Both the position numbers and the translations under genes were made by a program. The notes beneath the pieces are model-generated. The model did not search any database. It worked only from the letters and a program-made list of their open reading frames with translations, and was not told the origin of the DNA. Of a DNA stretch of 64,000 bases, positions 48,550-56,284 are shown piece by piece. Positions within the stretch are counted from its first letter, which is position 1, and every line of letters begins with the position of its first letter. Origin of the DNA: Paenalicyclobacillus macrosporangiidus (GTDB lineage: Bacteria; Bacillota; Bacilli; Alicyclobacillales; Alicyclobacillaceae); NCBI RefSeq assembly GCF_900116805.1, contig NZ_FPBV01000008.1:62001-126000 (forward strand), given 5' to 3'.

Positions 48550-49737
48550 TTGCGGTTTGCAGAGAGAATGGCGAGACTCGGCACGGAGAACGCGTTTGAA
48601 GTGTTAGCGGAGGTGACCCGCCTGCGGGCCGAAGGGCGCGAGATCATCAGCTTCGCCATCGGCGAACCGGATTTCGACACTCCGGACCACATCAAGGAGG
48701 CGTGCATCCGCGCGCTCCGGGACAACCAGACCCACTACGCGCCGTCGGCCGGCATCCCCCAGTTGCGCCAGGTCATCGCCGAACACATCCGGGACACCCG
48801 CGGGATCGCGGCCGACCCCGAGGAGGTGGTCGTCACACCGGGGGCCAAGCCGATTCTCTATTTCGCCATCCACGCCCTCGTGGACCCGGGGGACGAGGTG
48901 ATTTACCCGAATCCGGGGTTCCCCATCTACGAGTCGGTGATCCGCTTCGTCGGAGGCACCCCGGTCCCCCTGCCGCTCGTGGAGGAACGAGACTTCGCCT
49001 TCGACGCCGAGCGCCTGCGTTCCCTGGTGACGCCGCGCACGAAAATGATTATCCTCAACAGCCCCCACAACCCGACCGGCGGCCTGCTCTCCCGCGCCGA
49101 TCTGGAGGTGGTGGCGGAACTGGCCGCGGCGCACGACCTGTGGGTGTTGTCGGATGAGATCTACAGCCGCATCGTCTACGACGGCCCGTTCACGAGTATC
49201 GCGTCCCTGCCCGGCATGAAGGAGCGGACCATCCTCCTCGACGGGTTTTCCAAGACGTACGCCATGACCGGATGGCGGCTCGGCTACGGGGTGATGCCGG
49301 CCGCGCTGGCCGAGGAGGTCGCGCGACTGGTCACCAACTCGGCGTCCTGCGTCAACACCTTCGTCCAATACGGGGGCATCGCCGCCCTCACCGGCCCCCA
49401 AGAGCCCGTCGACCGCATGGTCGCCGAGTTCCGGGCGCGCCGAAAAATGATGGTGGACGGACTCAACGCCATCCCGGGCGTCTCCTGCCGCGCCCCCGGC
49501 GGCGCGTTCTACGTGTATCCGAACGTGACCCGGGCCTGTCAACGCCTCGGCCTGGCGGACGGCCGGGCGCTGCAGCAGTACCTGTTGCACGAGCACGGCG
49601 TGGCGGTGCTCCCGCGGACGGCGTTCGGGTCCCGGGCGGCAGAGGAAACCGAGGAATACGTGCGCCTGTCCTACGCGACGTCGCGGGAGAACATCGAGCG
49701 GGGCCTCGCCCGCATCCGGAACGCGCTCGCGCCCTGA
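48550..49737 (+). CDS. Class I/II PLP-dependent aminotransferase (AspC-like)
   Basis: 395-aa aminotransferase of the aspartate/aromatic/LL-DAP group. It has FAIGEPDFDTPDHIKEA, NSPHNPTGGLLS, DEIYSRIVYDG and the PLP lysine in LDGFSKTYAMTGWRLGYG. TTG at 48550 is chosen because GGAGGG lies 6 nt upstream; ATG at 48568 is an internal alternative. It stands alone between the divergent MFS gene and a convergent SDR gene. It is intact and could cover for the broken aminotransferase at 14.9 kb. Confidence 0.9.
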   Translation: MRFAERMARLGTENAFEVLAEVTRLRAEGREIISFAIGEPDFDTPDHIKEACIRALRDNQTHYAPSAGIPQLRQVIAEHIRDTRGIAADPEEVVVTPGAKPILYFAIHALVDPGDEVIYPNPGFPIYESVIRFVGGTPVPLPLVEERDFAFDAERLRSLVTPRTKMIILNSPHNPTGGLLSRADLEVVAELAAAHDLWVLSDEIYSRIVYDGPFTSIASLPGMKERTILLDGFSKTYAMTGWRLGYGVMPAALAEEVARLVTNSASCVNTFVQYGGIAALTGPQEPVDRMVAEFRARRKMMVDGLNAIPGVSCRAPGGAFYVYPNVTRACQRLGLADGRALQQYLLHEHGVAVLPRTAFGSRAAEETEEYVRLSYATSRENIERGLARIRNALAP

Positions 49738-49757
49738 ACCTGGGCGCATCGCGCATC

Positions 49758-49781
49758 GGACGCGGGCCGGGACCCGCGTCC
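49758..49781. terminator. Terminator between convergent aminotransferase and SDR genes
   Basis: GGACGCGGG / CCCGCGTCC, a 9-bp stem with a 6-nt loop, placed 20 nt after one stop and 8 nt from the other. Confidence 0.65.
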
Positions 49782-49789
49782 TTCCGCCG

Positions 49790-50521
49790 TCACATGAATC
49801 GGCCGCCATCCACCTTGACGATCTCGCCGGTGACGAACGCGGCATTCGCCAGCGCGGACACCACCTCGGCGACGTCCTCCGGTGTGGCGGCGCGCCGCAG
49901 TGGCGTGTCCGACGCGAGGCGCTGAACGTGGTCGTCGTGGCCCTCGACCCAGCGCGTCATGACGATCCCGGGCGCGACACCGTTGACCCGCACCTCCGGC
50001 GCCAACACCCGCGCCAAGGACTTGGTGACGCTGATGGCGGCCGCCTTCGACGCCGCGTAGGCGATGGAACTGCCGAGTCCCGTCAATCCGGCCACCGACA
50101 CCACGTTCACCATCGCCCCGCGTGCCTGCCGCAGCGCTGGCGCCGCGGCCCGGGCGCAGTGGAACAGACCCTTGACATTCACGTCCCACACCCGATCCCA
50201 GTGCGCATCGGTCAACCCTTCCAGGTCGGCGTGATCGACATAGTCGGTGGTACCGGCGTTGTTGACCAGGACGTCGATGCGCTCAAACGCCTCCATCACC
50301 TGAGTGACCATCGCACGCACCTGGAGGTCATCCGCCACGTCCGCCCGTAGCACCAAGGCCGGCACCCCAAGCGCGCGGACCTCGGCCGCGGTCGCCTCCG
50401 CATCCGCCTCCGAACGTGAATAATTCACCACCACGCCCATGCCCTGGCGGGCGAACGCCAATGCGCAGGCGCGCCCAATGCCGGTCCCTCCCCCCGTGAT
50501 GAGAGCGATTTTCCGTGTCAA
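49790..50521 (-). CDS. Short-chain dehydrogenase/reductase (FabG-like)
   Basis: 243-aa NAD(P) oxidoreductase of the classical SDR family. It has the cofactor motif TGGGTGIGRACALAFA (about 8-23), NNAGTTDY, the catalytic Ser-Tyr-Lys in VVSVAGLTGLGSSIAYAASKAA, and C-terminal GEIVKVDGGRFM. TTG at 50521 follows a GGAGGGGGAGAGG stretch. It is monocistronic or co-transcribed with the YceI/FMN reductase genes upstream. Substrate unknown. Confidence 0.88.
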   Translation of the reverse strand: MTRKIALITGGGTGIGRACALAFARQGMGVVVNYSRSEADAEATAAEVRALGVPALVLRADVADDLQVRAMVTQVMEAFERIDVLVNNAGTTDYVDHADLEGLTDAHWDRVWDVNVKGLFHCARAAAPALRQARGAMVNVVSVAGLTGLGSSIAYAASKAAAISVTKSLARVLAPEVRVNGVAPGIVMTRWVEGHDDHVQRLASDTPLRRAATPEDVAEVVSALANAAFVTGEIVKVDGGRFM

Positions 50522-50619
50522 GCGCCTCTCCCCCTCCAGCAAGATGGATCTGTCGCTACCCGGTCCCGGGCCGGGACGCCCCGGCCGCCGGCGGGAGACC
50601 CTTCCCGCACACAGAGGCC

Positions 50620-50796
50620 TCAGGACGGGTTAGACAAGTCTACATATTTGATTTCGACAATCTTGCCGTCTTTCACCTGCACCACGTTGTATCCGTGCAA
50701 TCCGTCGCCGTGTTCGTCGAAGTTGTACACGCCCTCCGCACCGTGATAATCATGTGTACCCAGCAGCCCCTGACGGATCTGATCCGGCGACGTCAT
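50620..50796 (-). pseudogene. C-terminal remnant of a LivJ-type ABC binding protein
   Basis: The roughly 58 residues from ATG 50796 (MTSPDQIRQGLL, then THDYHGAEGVYNFDEHGDGLHG, shown in parts) match the extreme C terminus of type I periplasmic binding proteins for branched-chain amino acids, ending in QVKDGKIVEIKYVDL. About 300 upstream residues, including any signal peptide, are absent. The open frame runs on to 50874 but changes to unrelated sequence that meets the FMN reductase gene. No liv permease or ATPase gene is in the window, so this is a deletion relic. Confidence 0.7.
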
Positions 50797-50870
50797 GACG
50801 CGCAAAGCAAATGAGGCCGGCGCCCGTATCCGGGAACGCCGGCCCGCATCCTCTCGGTTTTGTCCACATC

Positions 50871-51419
50871 TCACGCCGAGGCGAACTGAAGGAACTTTTG
50901 GACCACTTGGTCAATAAACGCAATGGTGGCCTCGTCGGTCAGACCGTCCTCGGAAAACTTGTCCTGCGCGAACGGGATGAGGATCTCGTTCCCGCCCGGC
51001 GGCAGCGTACGGGCAGCCACCCCCGGCGACGCGAGGATCTCCCGCAGGTGCAGCTGTGCGCGCACGGTACCGACCATGCCTGTCGTTGCCCCCGCCACGA
51101 GCACCGGTTTGCCGTTCATTACCTTGTCGCCTCTCGACAACCAGTCGAGGGCGTTTTTCAATACGCCCGGGATGGACCAGTTGTACTCGGGCGTCACCAG
51201 CAGCACCGTGTCCGTCTTGGCGATCCGGCGCTTGAACGCCTTCACCGGCTCCGGAGGGTTCAGCTCCTGGTCCTGGTTGAAATAAGGCAGGTTGGCGATG
51301 TCCGCGATCTCGATGTCCCACGTCCCTTGGTACCGCGCCTGCATCCAACGCGCCAAGCGCATGTTGTACGACGCCTGACGAAGGCTGCCCACCAATGCAA
51401 CGCCACGCATGACCGTCAT
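50871..51419 (-). CDS. NAD(P)H-dependent FMN reductase (flavodoxin-like fold)
   Basis: 182-aa NADPH-dependent FMN reductase of the ChrR/AzoR-like family. It shows ALVGSLRQASYNMRLAR at the N terminus (phosphate loop for FMN) and TPEYNWSIPGVLKNALDW. Family members reduce quinones, azo dyes or chromate. ATG at 51419 overlaps the yceI stop by one base, so the two are co-translated. An ATG at 51410 is possible. Its 3' end abuts the LivJ remnant. Confidence 0.88.
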   Translation of the reverse strand: MTVMRGVALVGSLRQASYNMRLARWMQARYQGTWDIEIADIANLPYFNQDQELNPPEPVKAFKRRIAKTDTVLLVTPEYNWSIPGVLKNALDWLSRGDKVMNGKPVLVAGATTGMVGTVRAQLHLREILASPGVAARTLPPGGNEILIPFAQDKFSEDGLTDEATIAFIDQVVQKFLQFASA

Positions 51420-51952
51420 CAGCCCTGTTTCACCGCTTCAATTTCCAAGGACACCTGAACCTGGTCCCCGACCAGCACGCCGCCCGTCTCCAGCGCCGCG
51501 TTCCATTTCAGGCCGTAGTCGCTCCGGTTGATGGTCCCGTTGGCGCTGAATCCAGCGCGGATGCCGCCCCACGGATCCTTGCCCTGGCCCTCGTATGTCA
51601 CCAGGAACGTCTCCGGACGCGTCACACCGCGGATGGTCAGGTCACCGGTCACCTCGTACTCGCCTTCGCTCTTCTTGACGATGCGGGTGGCCTTGAACGT
51701 CATCTTCGGATGGTTCTCGGCGTCGAAGAAATCGGCCCCGCGCAGGTGGTTGTCCCGGTCCTCGTTGCGCGTGTCCACGCTGGCGACGTCCACCGTAAAC
51801 TCGATGTGGGCTGTGGTGAGATCCTCCGGATCCGCCTCAATGACCGCGTCAAAGGTATGGAAGGTTCCTTTTACGCGGGAGATCACCATGTGCTTGATGC
51901 TGAAATCGACACTGCTGTGGGCGGGGTCAATCTTCCACTGCGATTTGGCCAT
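51419..51952 (-). CDS. YceI-family lipid-binding-type protein
   Basis: 177-aa protein with a lipocalin-like beta barrel that binds isoprenoid or other amphipathic ligands in characterised members. Family landmarks are WKIDPAHSSVDFSIKHM, SVDTRNEDRDNHLRGADFFD and the C-terminal NRSDYGLKWNAALE. No signal peptide is present, as in many Gram-positive YceI proteins. ATG at 51952 follows AAGGAGGA. It has its own promoter and is followed by the FMN reductase, suggesting a redox or stress role (inference). Confidence 0.9.
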   Translation of the reverse strand: MAKSQWKIDPAHSSVDFSIKHMVISRVKGTFHTFDAVIEADPEDLTTAHIEFTVDVASVDTRNEDRDNHLRGADFFDAENHPKMTFKATRIVKKSEGEYEVTGDLTIRGVTRPETFLVTYEGQGKDPWGGIRAGFSANGTINRSDYGLKWNAALETGGVLVGDQVQVSLEIEAVKQG

Positions 51953-51970
51953 GGTCCATCCTCCTTATAC

Positions 51971-51998
51971 TTACAAAATCGAACTTGCTCACAAAATT
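51971..51998. promoter_or_regulatory. Direct repeats in the yceI leader
   Basis: On the minus strand AATTTTGTGA (51989-51998) and GATTTTGTAA (51971-51980) lie 18 bp apart between the start site and the ribosome site. Possibly a regulator site; evidence is the repeat alone. Confidence 0.3.
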
Positions 51999-52013
51999 AC
52001 AGACCCTATCGGG

Positions 52014-52042
52014 AGTATGCCATCGGCTGAAGAGATTGTCAA
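52014..52042 (-). promoter_or_regulatory. Promoter of yceI-FMN reductase
   Basis: Perfect -35 TTGACA (52037-52042), 17-bp spacer, -10 CATACT (52014-52019). Confidence 0.7.
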
Positions 52043-52084
52043 GCTGCCCCCTTACCGACACAATCTTCCCTGTTCGTGTCGGTC

Positions 52085-52456
52085 TCAAACCGTCGCGCGG
52101 GCTGGGCGCGCGCGGCGGCGCCACCGGTGAAGACCGACGCCCGCCAGGCCAAACAGCACCGGGGCGAGGCACCACCACCACATGGTCACATCCTGGTACA
52201 ACCATCCGGCCAAGAGCGCGGGTACGATGGCCAGTGCGAACGGTACCGTCGACCATAACGGCCGCCACCACAGGAGGAATCCCCCCAACAAGAGCATGAC
52301 GGCGAAGATCATGCCGGCTCCGCCGTCTCCCTCCAACTGCGGGATGGCGTTTCCCACCCCCACGGCCGCGATGGCGTACGACTGCAACCCAATCCAGACC
52401 GCGGCCAACACGCAGAACAGCCCGGCGAATCCGTTGACCAGATGCCTCCACCACAC
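52085..52456 (-). CDS. Small hypothetical membrane protein
   Basis: 123 aa with four hydrophobic segments (about 8-30, 44-63, 66-84 and 88-108), tryptophan-rich turns and an Arg-rich C terminus (HRWRRRARPARATV). The GTG at 52456 has AGGAGG 9 nt upstream. No family was recognised. It lies between htrA and yceI on the same strand. Confidence 0.65.
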   Translation of the reverse strand: MWWRHLVNGFAGLFCVLAAVWIGLQSYAIAAVGVGNAIPQLEGDGGAGMIFAVMLLLGGFLLWWRPLWSTVPFALAIVPALLAGWLYQDVTMWWWCLAPVLFGLAGVGLHRWRRRARPARATV

Positions 52457-52543
52457 CTCTGCCGCCTCCTTTCTCTCGTTCCATTCATTGTATCAAGCCA
52501 ACGCATCGCATCCTGTCGAAGCGTGCAAGTCCGCCGCACGCAG

Positions 52544-52575
52544 CAGGAGGGCACGGGGAACCCCGTGCCCTCCTG
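52544..52575. terminator. Strong hairpin after htrA
   Basis: CAGGAGGGCACGGGG / CCCCGTGCCCTCCTG, a 15-bp perfect stem with a 2-nt centre, 40 nt beyond the htrA stop. No T-run follows. It could block transcription or stabilise the htrA message. Confidence 0.55.
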
Positions 52576-52615
52576 GAAAATCGGGAAACCGCCGCACCGG
52601 CCTGACGTCTGCATC

Positions 52616-53818
52616 TCAATTTCCGTACGGGGAAGAGGGGCGGGTCTGGCCGCTGGCACTCGACGCAGACTGCATGTCCGTCAAAGTCACCTTGAGGCTC
52701 AACCGCTCGCTGCCTCGGTATACCGTCAGCGTCACCTGGTCGCCGGGCTGATGCTCAAACAAGTTGGTGCGAAGATCGGCGATATTCTGCACGGTCTTCC
52801 CGTCGATGGCGACGATCACGTCTTGCGCCTTCAACCCGGCTTGTTGGGCCTGCGTGGAGGTCACGGCGCGCACCCAGACCCCGTAGTTCACCGGGACATT
52901 GGGCTGATAGGCGTCGGGCAGGCTCGCCAGCGAATAGCCTTCGATGCCGAGCGCCGGGTGGTTGGCGTGTCCGGTCTTCAGTATCTGGTACGCGATCTTG
53001 ACGACTTGATTGGAAGGAATGGCGAATCCCATGCCTTCCACGCCTTGGGCGACGATCTTGCTGCTGTTGATTCCAATCACCTGACCGGCGATGTTCAGGA
53101 GCGGTCCGCCGCTGTTGCCCGGGTTGATGGCGGCGTCCGTCTGGATGACCGTCTGATAGTTGAGGGTCTCCTGGGTCTGCTCGTCCTGCACCGGCATGAC
53201 CCGTTTCGGCGCGCTGATGATGCCGGAGGTCACGGTATCCGCGAAGTCGAGCCCCATCGGCGTGCCGATGGCGATGGCGGGTTCGCCGGCCTGCAGATTG
53301 TCGGAGTTCCCGAAGGTCACCGGGGTGATGTCTTGAACGTTGGAAACCGCCACCTTCAACACCGCCAGATCGGTGTACGGGTCGGTACCGACGACGGTGG
53401 CCGGCACGTGTTTCCCGGAATTGAGCACAATCTCCACCTTGTCGGCCCCTTCCACCACGTGGTTGTTGGTGACGACATATCCAGACTGACTGTCCTTATA
53501 GAAGAGGACGCCGGTGCCCACACCGCTCTCCTGCGACTGATCCGAGGTTGCGAAAAACGGGTTCTGGTTCTGGGTGTAGTCGACGACGCCGACCACCGCC
53601 GGCTCCACCTTTTTGACTACCTGTTCGATATCGCTCGACACGTCGACATTGGCAACGGTCGGTATCACGTTCTGGGATACGCTCGTGCCTGCGGTCGTGC
53701 TGCCCGCCGACGGAGCGGCCGCAGACGGCGACAGGCGGGTCACCGCCAGGGTCGCAGCGGAACCGACGAGCGCCGACAGAACGACCACACTGGCCCAGCG
53801 CAGCATGGATGGTTTCAA
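52616..53818 (-). CDS. htrA: HtrA/DegP-like membrane-anchored serine protease with PDZ domain
   Basis: 400-aa quality-control protease of the cell surface. One N-terminal membrane anchor (about 7-26) is followed by a Ser/Thr/Ala-rich linker. The trypsin-like domain has catalytic His120 (TNNHVVEGA), Asp150 (TDLAVLKV) and Ser236 (GNSGGPLL), and a PDZ domain covers about 290-385. TTG at 53818 is preferred (AGGGGTG 7 nt upstream); ATG at 53806 is possible. The promoter lies back to back with that of the sugar-nucleotide operon. No two-component genes accompany it. Confidence 0.93.
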   Translation of the reverse strand: MKPSMLRWASVVVLSALVGSAATLAVTRLSPSAAAPSAGSTTAGTSVSQNVIPTVANVDVSSDIEQVVKKVEPAVVGVVDYTQNQNPFFATSDQSQESGVGTGVLFYKDSQSGYVVTNNHVVEGADKVEIVLNSGKHVPATVVGTDPYTDLAVLKVAVSNVQDITPVTFGNSDNLQAGEPAIAIGTPMGLDFADTVTSGIISAPKRVMPVQDEQTQETLNYQTVIQTDAAINPGNSGGPLLNIAGQVIGINSSKIVAQGVEGMGFAIPSNQVVKIAYQILKTGHANHPALGIEGYSLASLPDAYQPNVPVNYGVWVRAVTSTQAQQAGLKAQDVIVAIDGKTVQNIADLRTNLFEHQPGDQVTLTVYRGSERLSLKVTLTDMQSASSASGQTRPSSPYGN

Positions 53819-53882
53819 AGTGGTTCACCCCTCCCGGTTCGTCGGTTTCTATTATGCCGTCCCTTCCTTGAAATTTGATTGA

Positions 53883-53910
53883 ATCATATTATGTCACCTA
53901 CGGTACCCAA
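53883..53910 (-). promoter_or_regulatory. htrA promoter
   Basis: -35 TTGGGT (53905-53910), 16-bp spacer, -10 TATGAT (53883-53888). Its -35 box is 1 bp from that of the divergent operon. Confidence 0.55.
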
Positions 53911-53911
53911 C

Positions 53912-53940
53912 TTGAGTTTTTGCCAGCCGTCCGATATCAT
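53912..53940 (+). promoter_or_regulatory. Promoter of the sugar-nucleotide/GH130 operon
   Basis: -35 TTGAGT (53912-53917), 17-bp spacer, -10 TATCAT (53935-53940). Expected start near 53947, immediately ahead of the CIRCE element. Confidence 0.65.
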
Positions 53941-53954
53941 TGGGATAGTCATGG

Positions 53955-53981
53955 TTAGCAGCCAAGCATTTGGAGTGCTAA
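53955..53981. promoter_or_regulatory. CIRCE element (HrcA heat-shock operator)
   Basis: TTAGCAGCC - 9 bp - GAGTGCTAA. The CIRCE consensus is TTAGCACTC-N9-GAGTGCTAA, so the right arm is perfect, the left arm differs at two positions, and the 9-9-9 geometry is exact. It covers about +9 to +35 of the plus-strand transcript, the usual place for HrcA repression. No chaperone gene is nearby. Confidence 0.8.
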
Positions 53982-54065
53982 CAACCTCACGGCAGACACT
54001 CTTCATTCACGATTCGCCGGTTTGGTTGGAGATGTTCACAATCTTGACCAGCGGAGGGATGTGAA

Positions 54066-55097
54066 ATGAAGGCGTTGTTGTTGGCCGGCGGATTAGGAAC
54101 ACGTTTGCGTCCTCTCACCGAACACCTGCCCAAACCGATGGCCCCGGTCATGGACCGGCCATGGCTCGAGCACCTCATCGAGCACCTCAGACGACAAGGC
54201 ATTGACGAATTTGTGATCGCAGTCAAACACCACGCAGGGGTGATTGAACGACGGCTGGGGGACGGCCGGCGCCTCGGCGTTCGGATCACGTACAGCCGTG
54301 AACCGGGCCTGTTGGGGACGGCCGGCGCCATTAAACACGCAGAGCCACTGCTCAGCGAGCGCTTCCTCGTGCTTAACGCGGACATCATTCATCTCACCCG
54401 CCTCGTTCCACTGCTCGAATTCCATCGAAACACCGGAGCTCAAGTCACCATCGGGCTCACCGAGGTCGACGATCCCAGCCAGTACGGCGTGGTTGAGCAG
54501 ACCTGGGACGGCCGAATCCTGCGGTTTGTCGAAAAACCCCCGCGCGCCCTCGCCCCCTCGAGGCGCGTCAACGCGGGCATCTACGTGATGGAAAAGGAAG
54601 TGCTTCGCCACATTCCGGCCGGGCGTGAGGTGTCCATCGAACGAGAGACCTTCCCTCACCTCATTCAATCCGGTGTCCCGGTGTACGGTGCGCCCGTGGA
54701 AGGGTACTGGCTCGACATGGGAACCCTGGGCCGTTACCTCGGGCTGCACCGGGACGTGTTGGACGGCCGGATCCGGTTACCCTGGATGCCAACGCCCAAG
54801 AGACCGGGCATCTGGATTGGCGAAAACGCGCAGATCCATCCCACGGCGCGATTGGAACCACCCGTTTGGGTGGGGGCCGGCGCACGCATCGGCGCGGGAT
54901 GTGTCGTCGGACCGTACGGGGTCGTCGGTGCAGGGGCGGAGTTGCTCAGCCATACCCAGATTTCTAACGCCGTCGTCCTGCCCCGCACCCAGGCGAGTGG
55001 AATCACAGCAATTGGAAATGCTATTGTCGGCCCGGATTTTCATGCAGCGCTGCAACCCGTCGGTGCGGCGCAGAACGAGGGGGTGCTTCAACATTGA
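54066..55097 (+). CDS. Sugar-1-phosphate nucleotidyltransferase (mannose-1-phosphate guanylyltransferase-like)
   Basis: 343-aa enzyme making an NDP-sugar from sugar-1-phosphate and NTP. The signature LLAGGLGTRLRPLTEHLPKP occupies residues 5-24, followed by VLNADIIH (metal site) and FVEKPP. The C-terminal part (about 245-320) is a left-handed beta helix of hexapeptide repeats (IHPTARLEPPVWVGAGARIG and on). Sequence alone does not fix the sugar; GDP-mannose is favoured because ManA and GH130 genes follow. ATG at 54066 follows GGAGGG. It is first gene of the CIRCE-controlled operon and overlaps the next gene. Confidence 0.85.
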   Translation: MKALLLAGGLGTRLRPLTEHLPKPMAPVMDRPWLEHLIEHLRRQGIDEFVIAVKHHAGVIERRLGDGRRLGVRITYSREPGLLGTAGAIKHAEPLLSERFLVLNADIIHLTRLVPLLEFHRNTGAQVTIGLTEVDDPSQYGVVEQTWDGRILRFVEKPPRALAPSRRVNAGIYVMEKEVLRHIPAGREVSIERETFPHLIQSGVPVYGAPVEGYWLDMGTLGRYLGLHRDVLDGRIRLPWMPTPKRPGIWIGENAQIHPTARLEPPVWVGAGARIGAGCVVGPYGVVGAGAELLSHTQISNAVVLPRTQASGITAIGNAIVGPDFHAALQPVGAAQNEGVLQH

Positions 55098-56284
55098 CCC
55101 ATGTGGCGTATGTCAGCACATACGTGCCCAAACGGTGCGGGTTGGCGACCTATACCGACCACCTGCGCCGGTATGTGCGCGATGCCGGGCGCGGCAGAGC
55201 GACAGACACGGTGGTCGCCATGGTGGACAACCACGAGGACGTGCGGGTGTACGACGCATCCGTGTGGTGCCTGCGGCGTGACACCCGCGAACATTACCAG
55301 CAGATGGCCCGCCGGGTGAACGAGGGACCGGCGGATGTCGTGTCCCTCCAGCACGAGTTCGGCATCTTTGGCGGCGACGCGGGGGCGCACATCCTCGACT
55401 TCGTGCGCGAGTTGCGAAAACCACTCGTGACGACGTTTCACACGGTGCTCGAGCGCCCGGGTGAACCGCACCGAAGGATCCAACAGGCGCTCGCGGAGCG
55501 CAGCGACCGCGTGGTCGTCATGAGCCGTTACGCGGTGTCGCTTCTGAACCAGATTTACGGCGTGCCGCGCGAGAAAATCGTGCACATTCCGCACGGGACC
55601 CCGGTCCCGGTGCCCGAGCGCCGGCATTGGGTCCGAAAGCAACTGGGCTGGGACGGCCGGCGCGTGGTGATGACCTTTGGCTTGCTCAGCCCGGGCAAGG
55701 GCATCGATCTGATCTTGCGCGCCCTGCCCGCGGTCATTCGCGACGTCCCCAACCTCCTGTACGCCATCGTCGGACAGACGCATCCGGAGGTCCGCAGGCG
55801 GGAGGGTGAAGCGTACCGCGAGCAGTTGCAGGACCTGGTGCAGCGACTGGGGATCCAGGACCATGTGGTGATGCTGGACCGGTACCTCTCCGAGGCGGAA
55901 TTGGTGGATCACATTCTGGCGTGCGATCTGTACGTGACGCCGTATCCTGGCATGCAACAGATCACCTCCGGGACTCTCGCCTACGCCGTCGGGCTCGGTC
56001 GGCCTGTGCTCAGCACCCCGTATGTGTACGCCCGGGATCTGTTGGGAGGACTGGGTGAACTGCTCATCCCGTACGGGGATGTGGACGCCTGGAGTCAAGC
56101 CCTGGCCCGCATGTTGTCCGATCCCGCCGTCCTGCATCGGTACGAATGGCGCGTGCAGCAGATCGGGCGTGACATGTACTGGCCCCGTGTCGGAGAGGCG
56201 CACCTGCGCTTGTTTGAGGAATTGGCCCGCCGGAAGCGGCAGGCCGCGGCGGAGGGGAGCACCATTGCCTCCATTTCCCGTTGA
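55094..56284 (+). CDS. Glycosyltransferase family 4
   Basis: 396-aa GT-B retaining glycosyltransferase. The N-terminal acceptor domain starts VAYVSTYVPKRCGLATYTDH with LQHEFGIFGGDAG. The C-terminal donor domain has TFGLLSPGKGIDLILRALP and the subfamily motif QITSGTLAYAVGLGRPVLST, in place of the classical EX7E. The TTG at 55094 overlaps the preceding stop (TTGA) and follows GAGGGGGTG. No membrane anchor is visible, so it acts in the cytoplasm. Product unknown; mannosyl transfer is inferred from the neighbours. Confidence 0.85.
   Translation: MTHVAYVSTYVPKRCGLATYTDHLRRYVRDAGRGRATDTVVAMVDNHEDVRVYDASVWCLRRDTREHYQQMARRVNEGPADVVSLQHEFGIFGGDAGAHILDFVRELRKPLVTTFHTVLERPGEPHRRIQQALAERSDRVVVMSRYAVSLLNQIYGVPREKIVHIPHGTPVPVPERRHWVRKQLGWDGRRVVMTFGLLSPGKGIDLILRALPAVIRDVPNLLYAIVGQTHPEVRRREGEAYREQLQDLVQRLGIQDHVVMLDRYLSEAELVDHILACDLYVTPYPGMQQITSGTLAYAVGLGRPVLSTPYVYARDLLGGLGELLIPYGDVDAWSQALARMLSDPAVLHRYEWRVQQIGRDMYWPRVGEAHLRLFEELARRKRQAAAEGSTIASISR

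Noticed and set aside
53955-53981. CIRCE as the main control of htrA
   Set aside because: The element lies upstream of the htrA promoter, about 65-95 bp before its start, whereas it sits at +9 to +35 of the divergent operon. A secondary effect on htrA is still possible.
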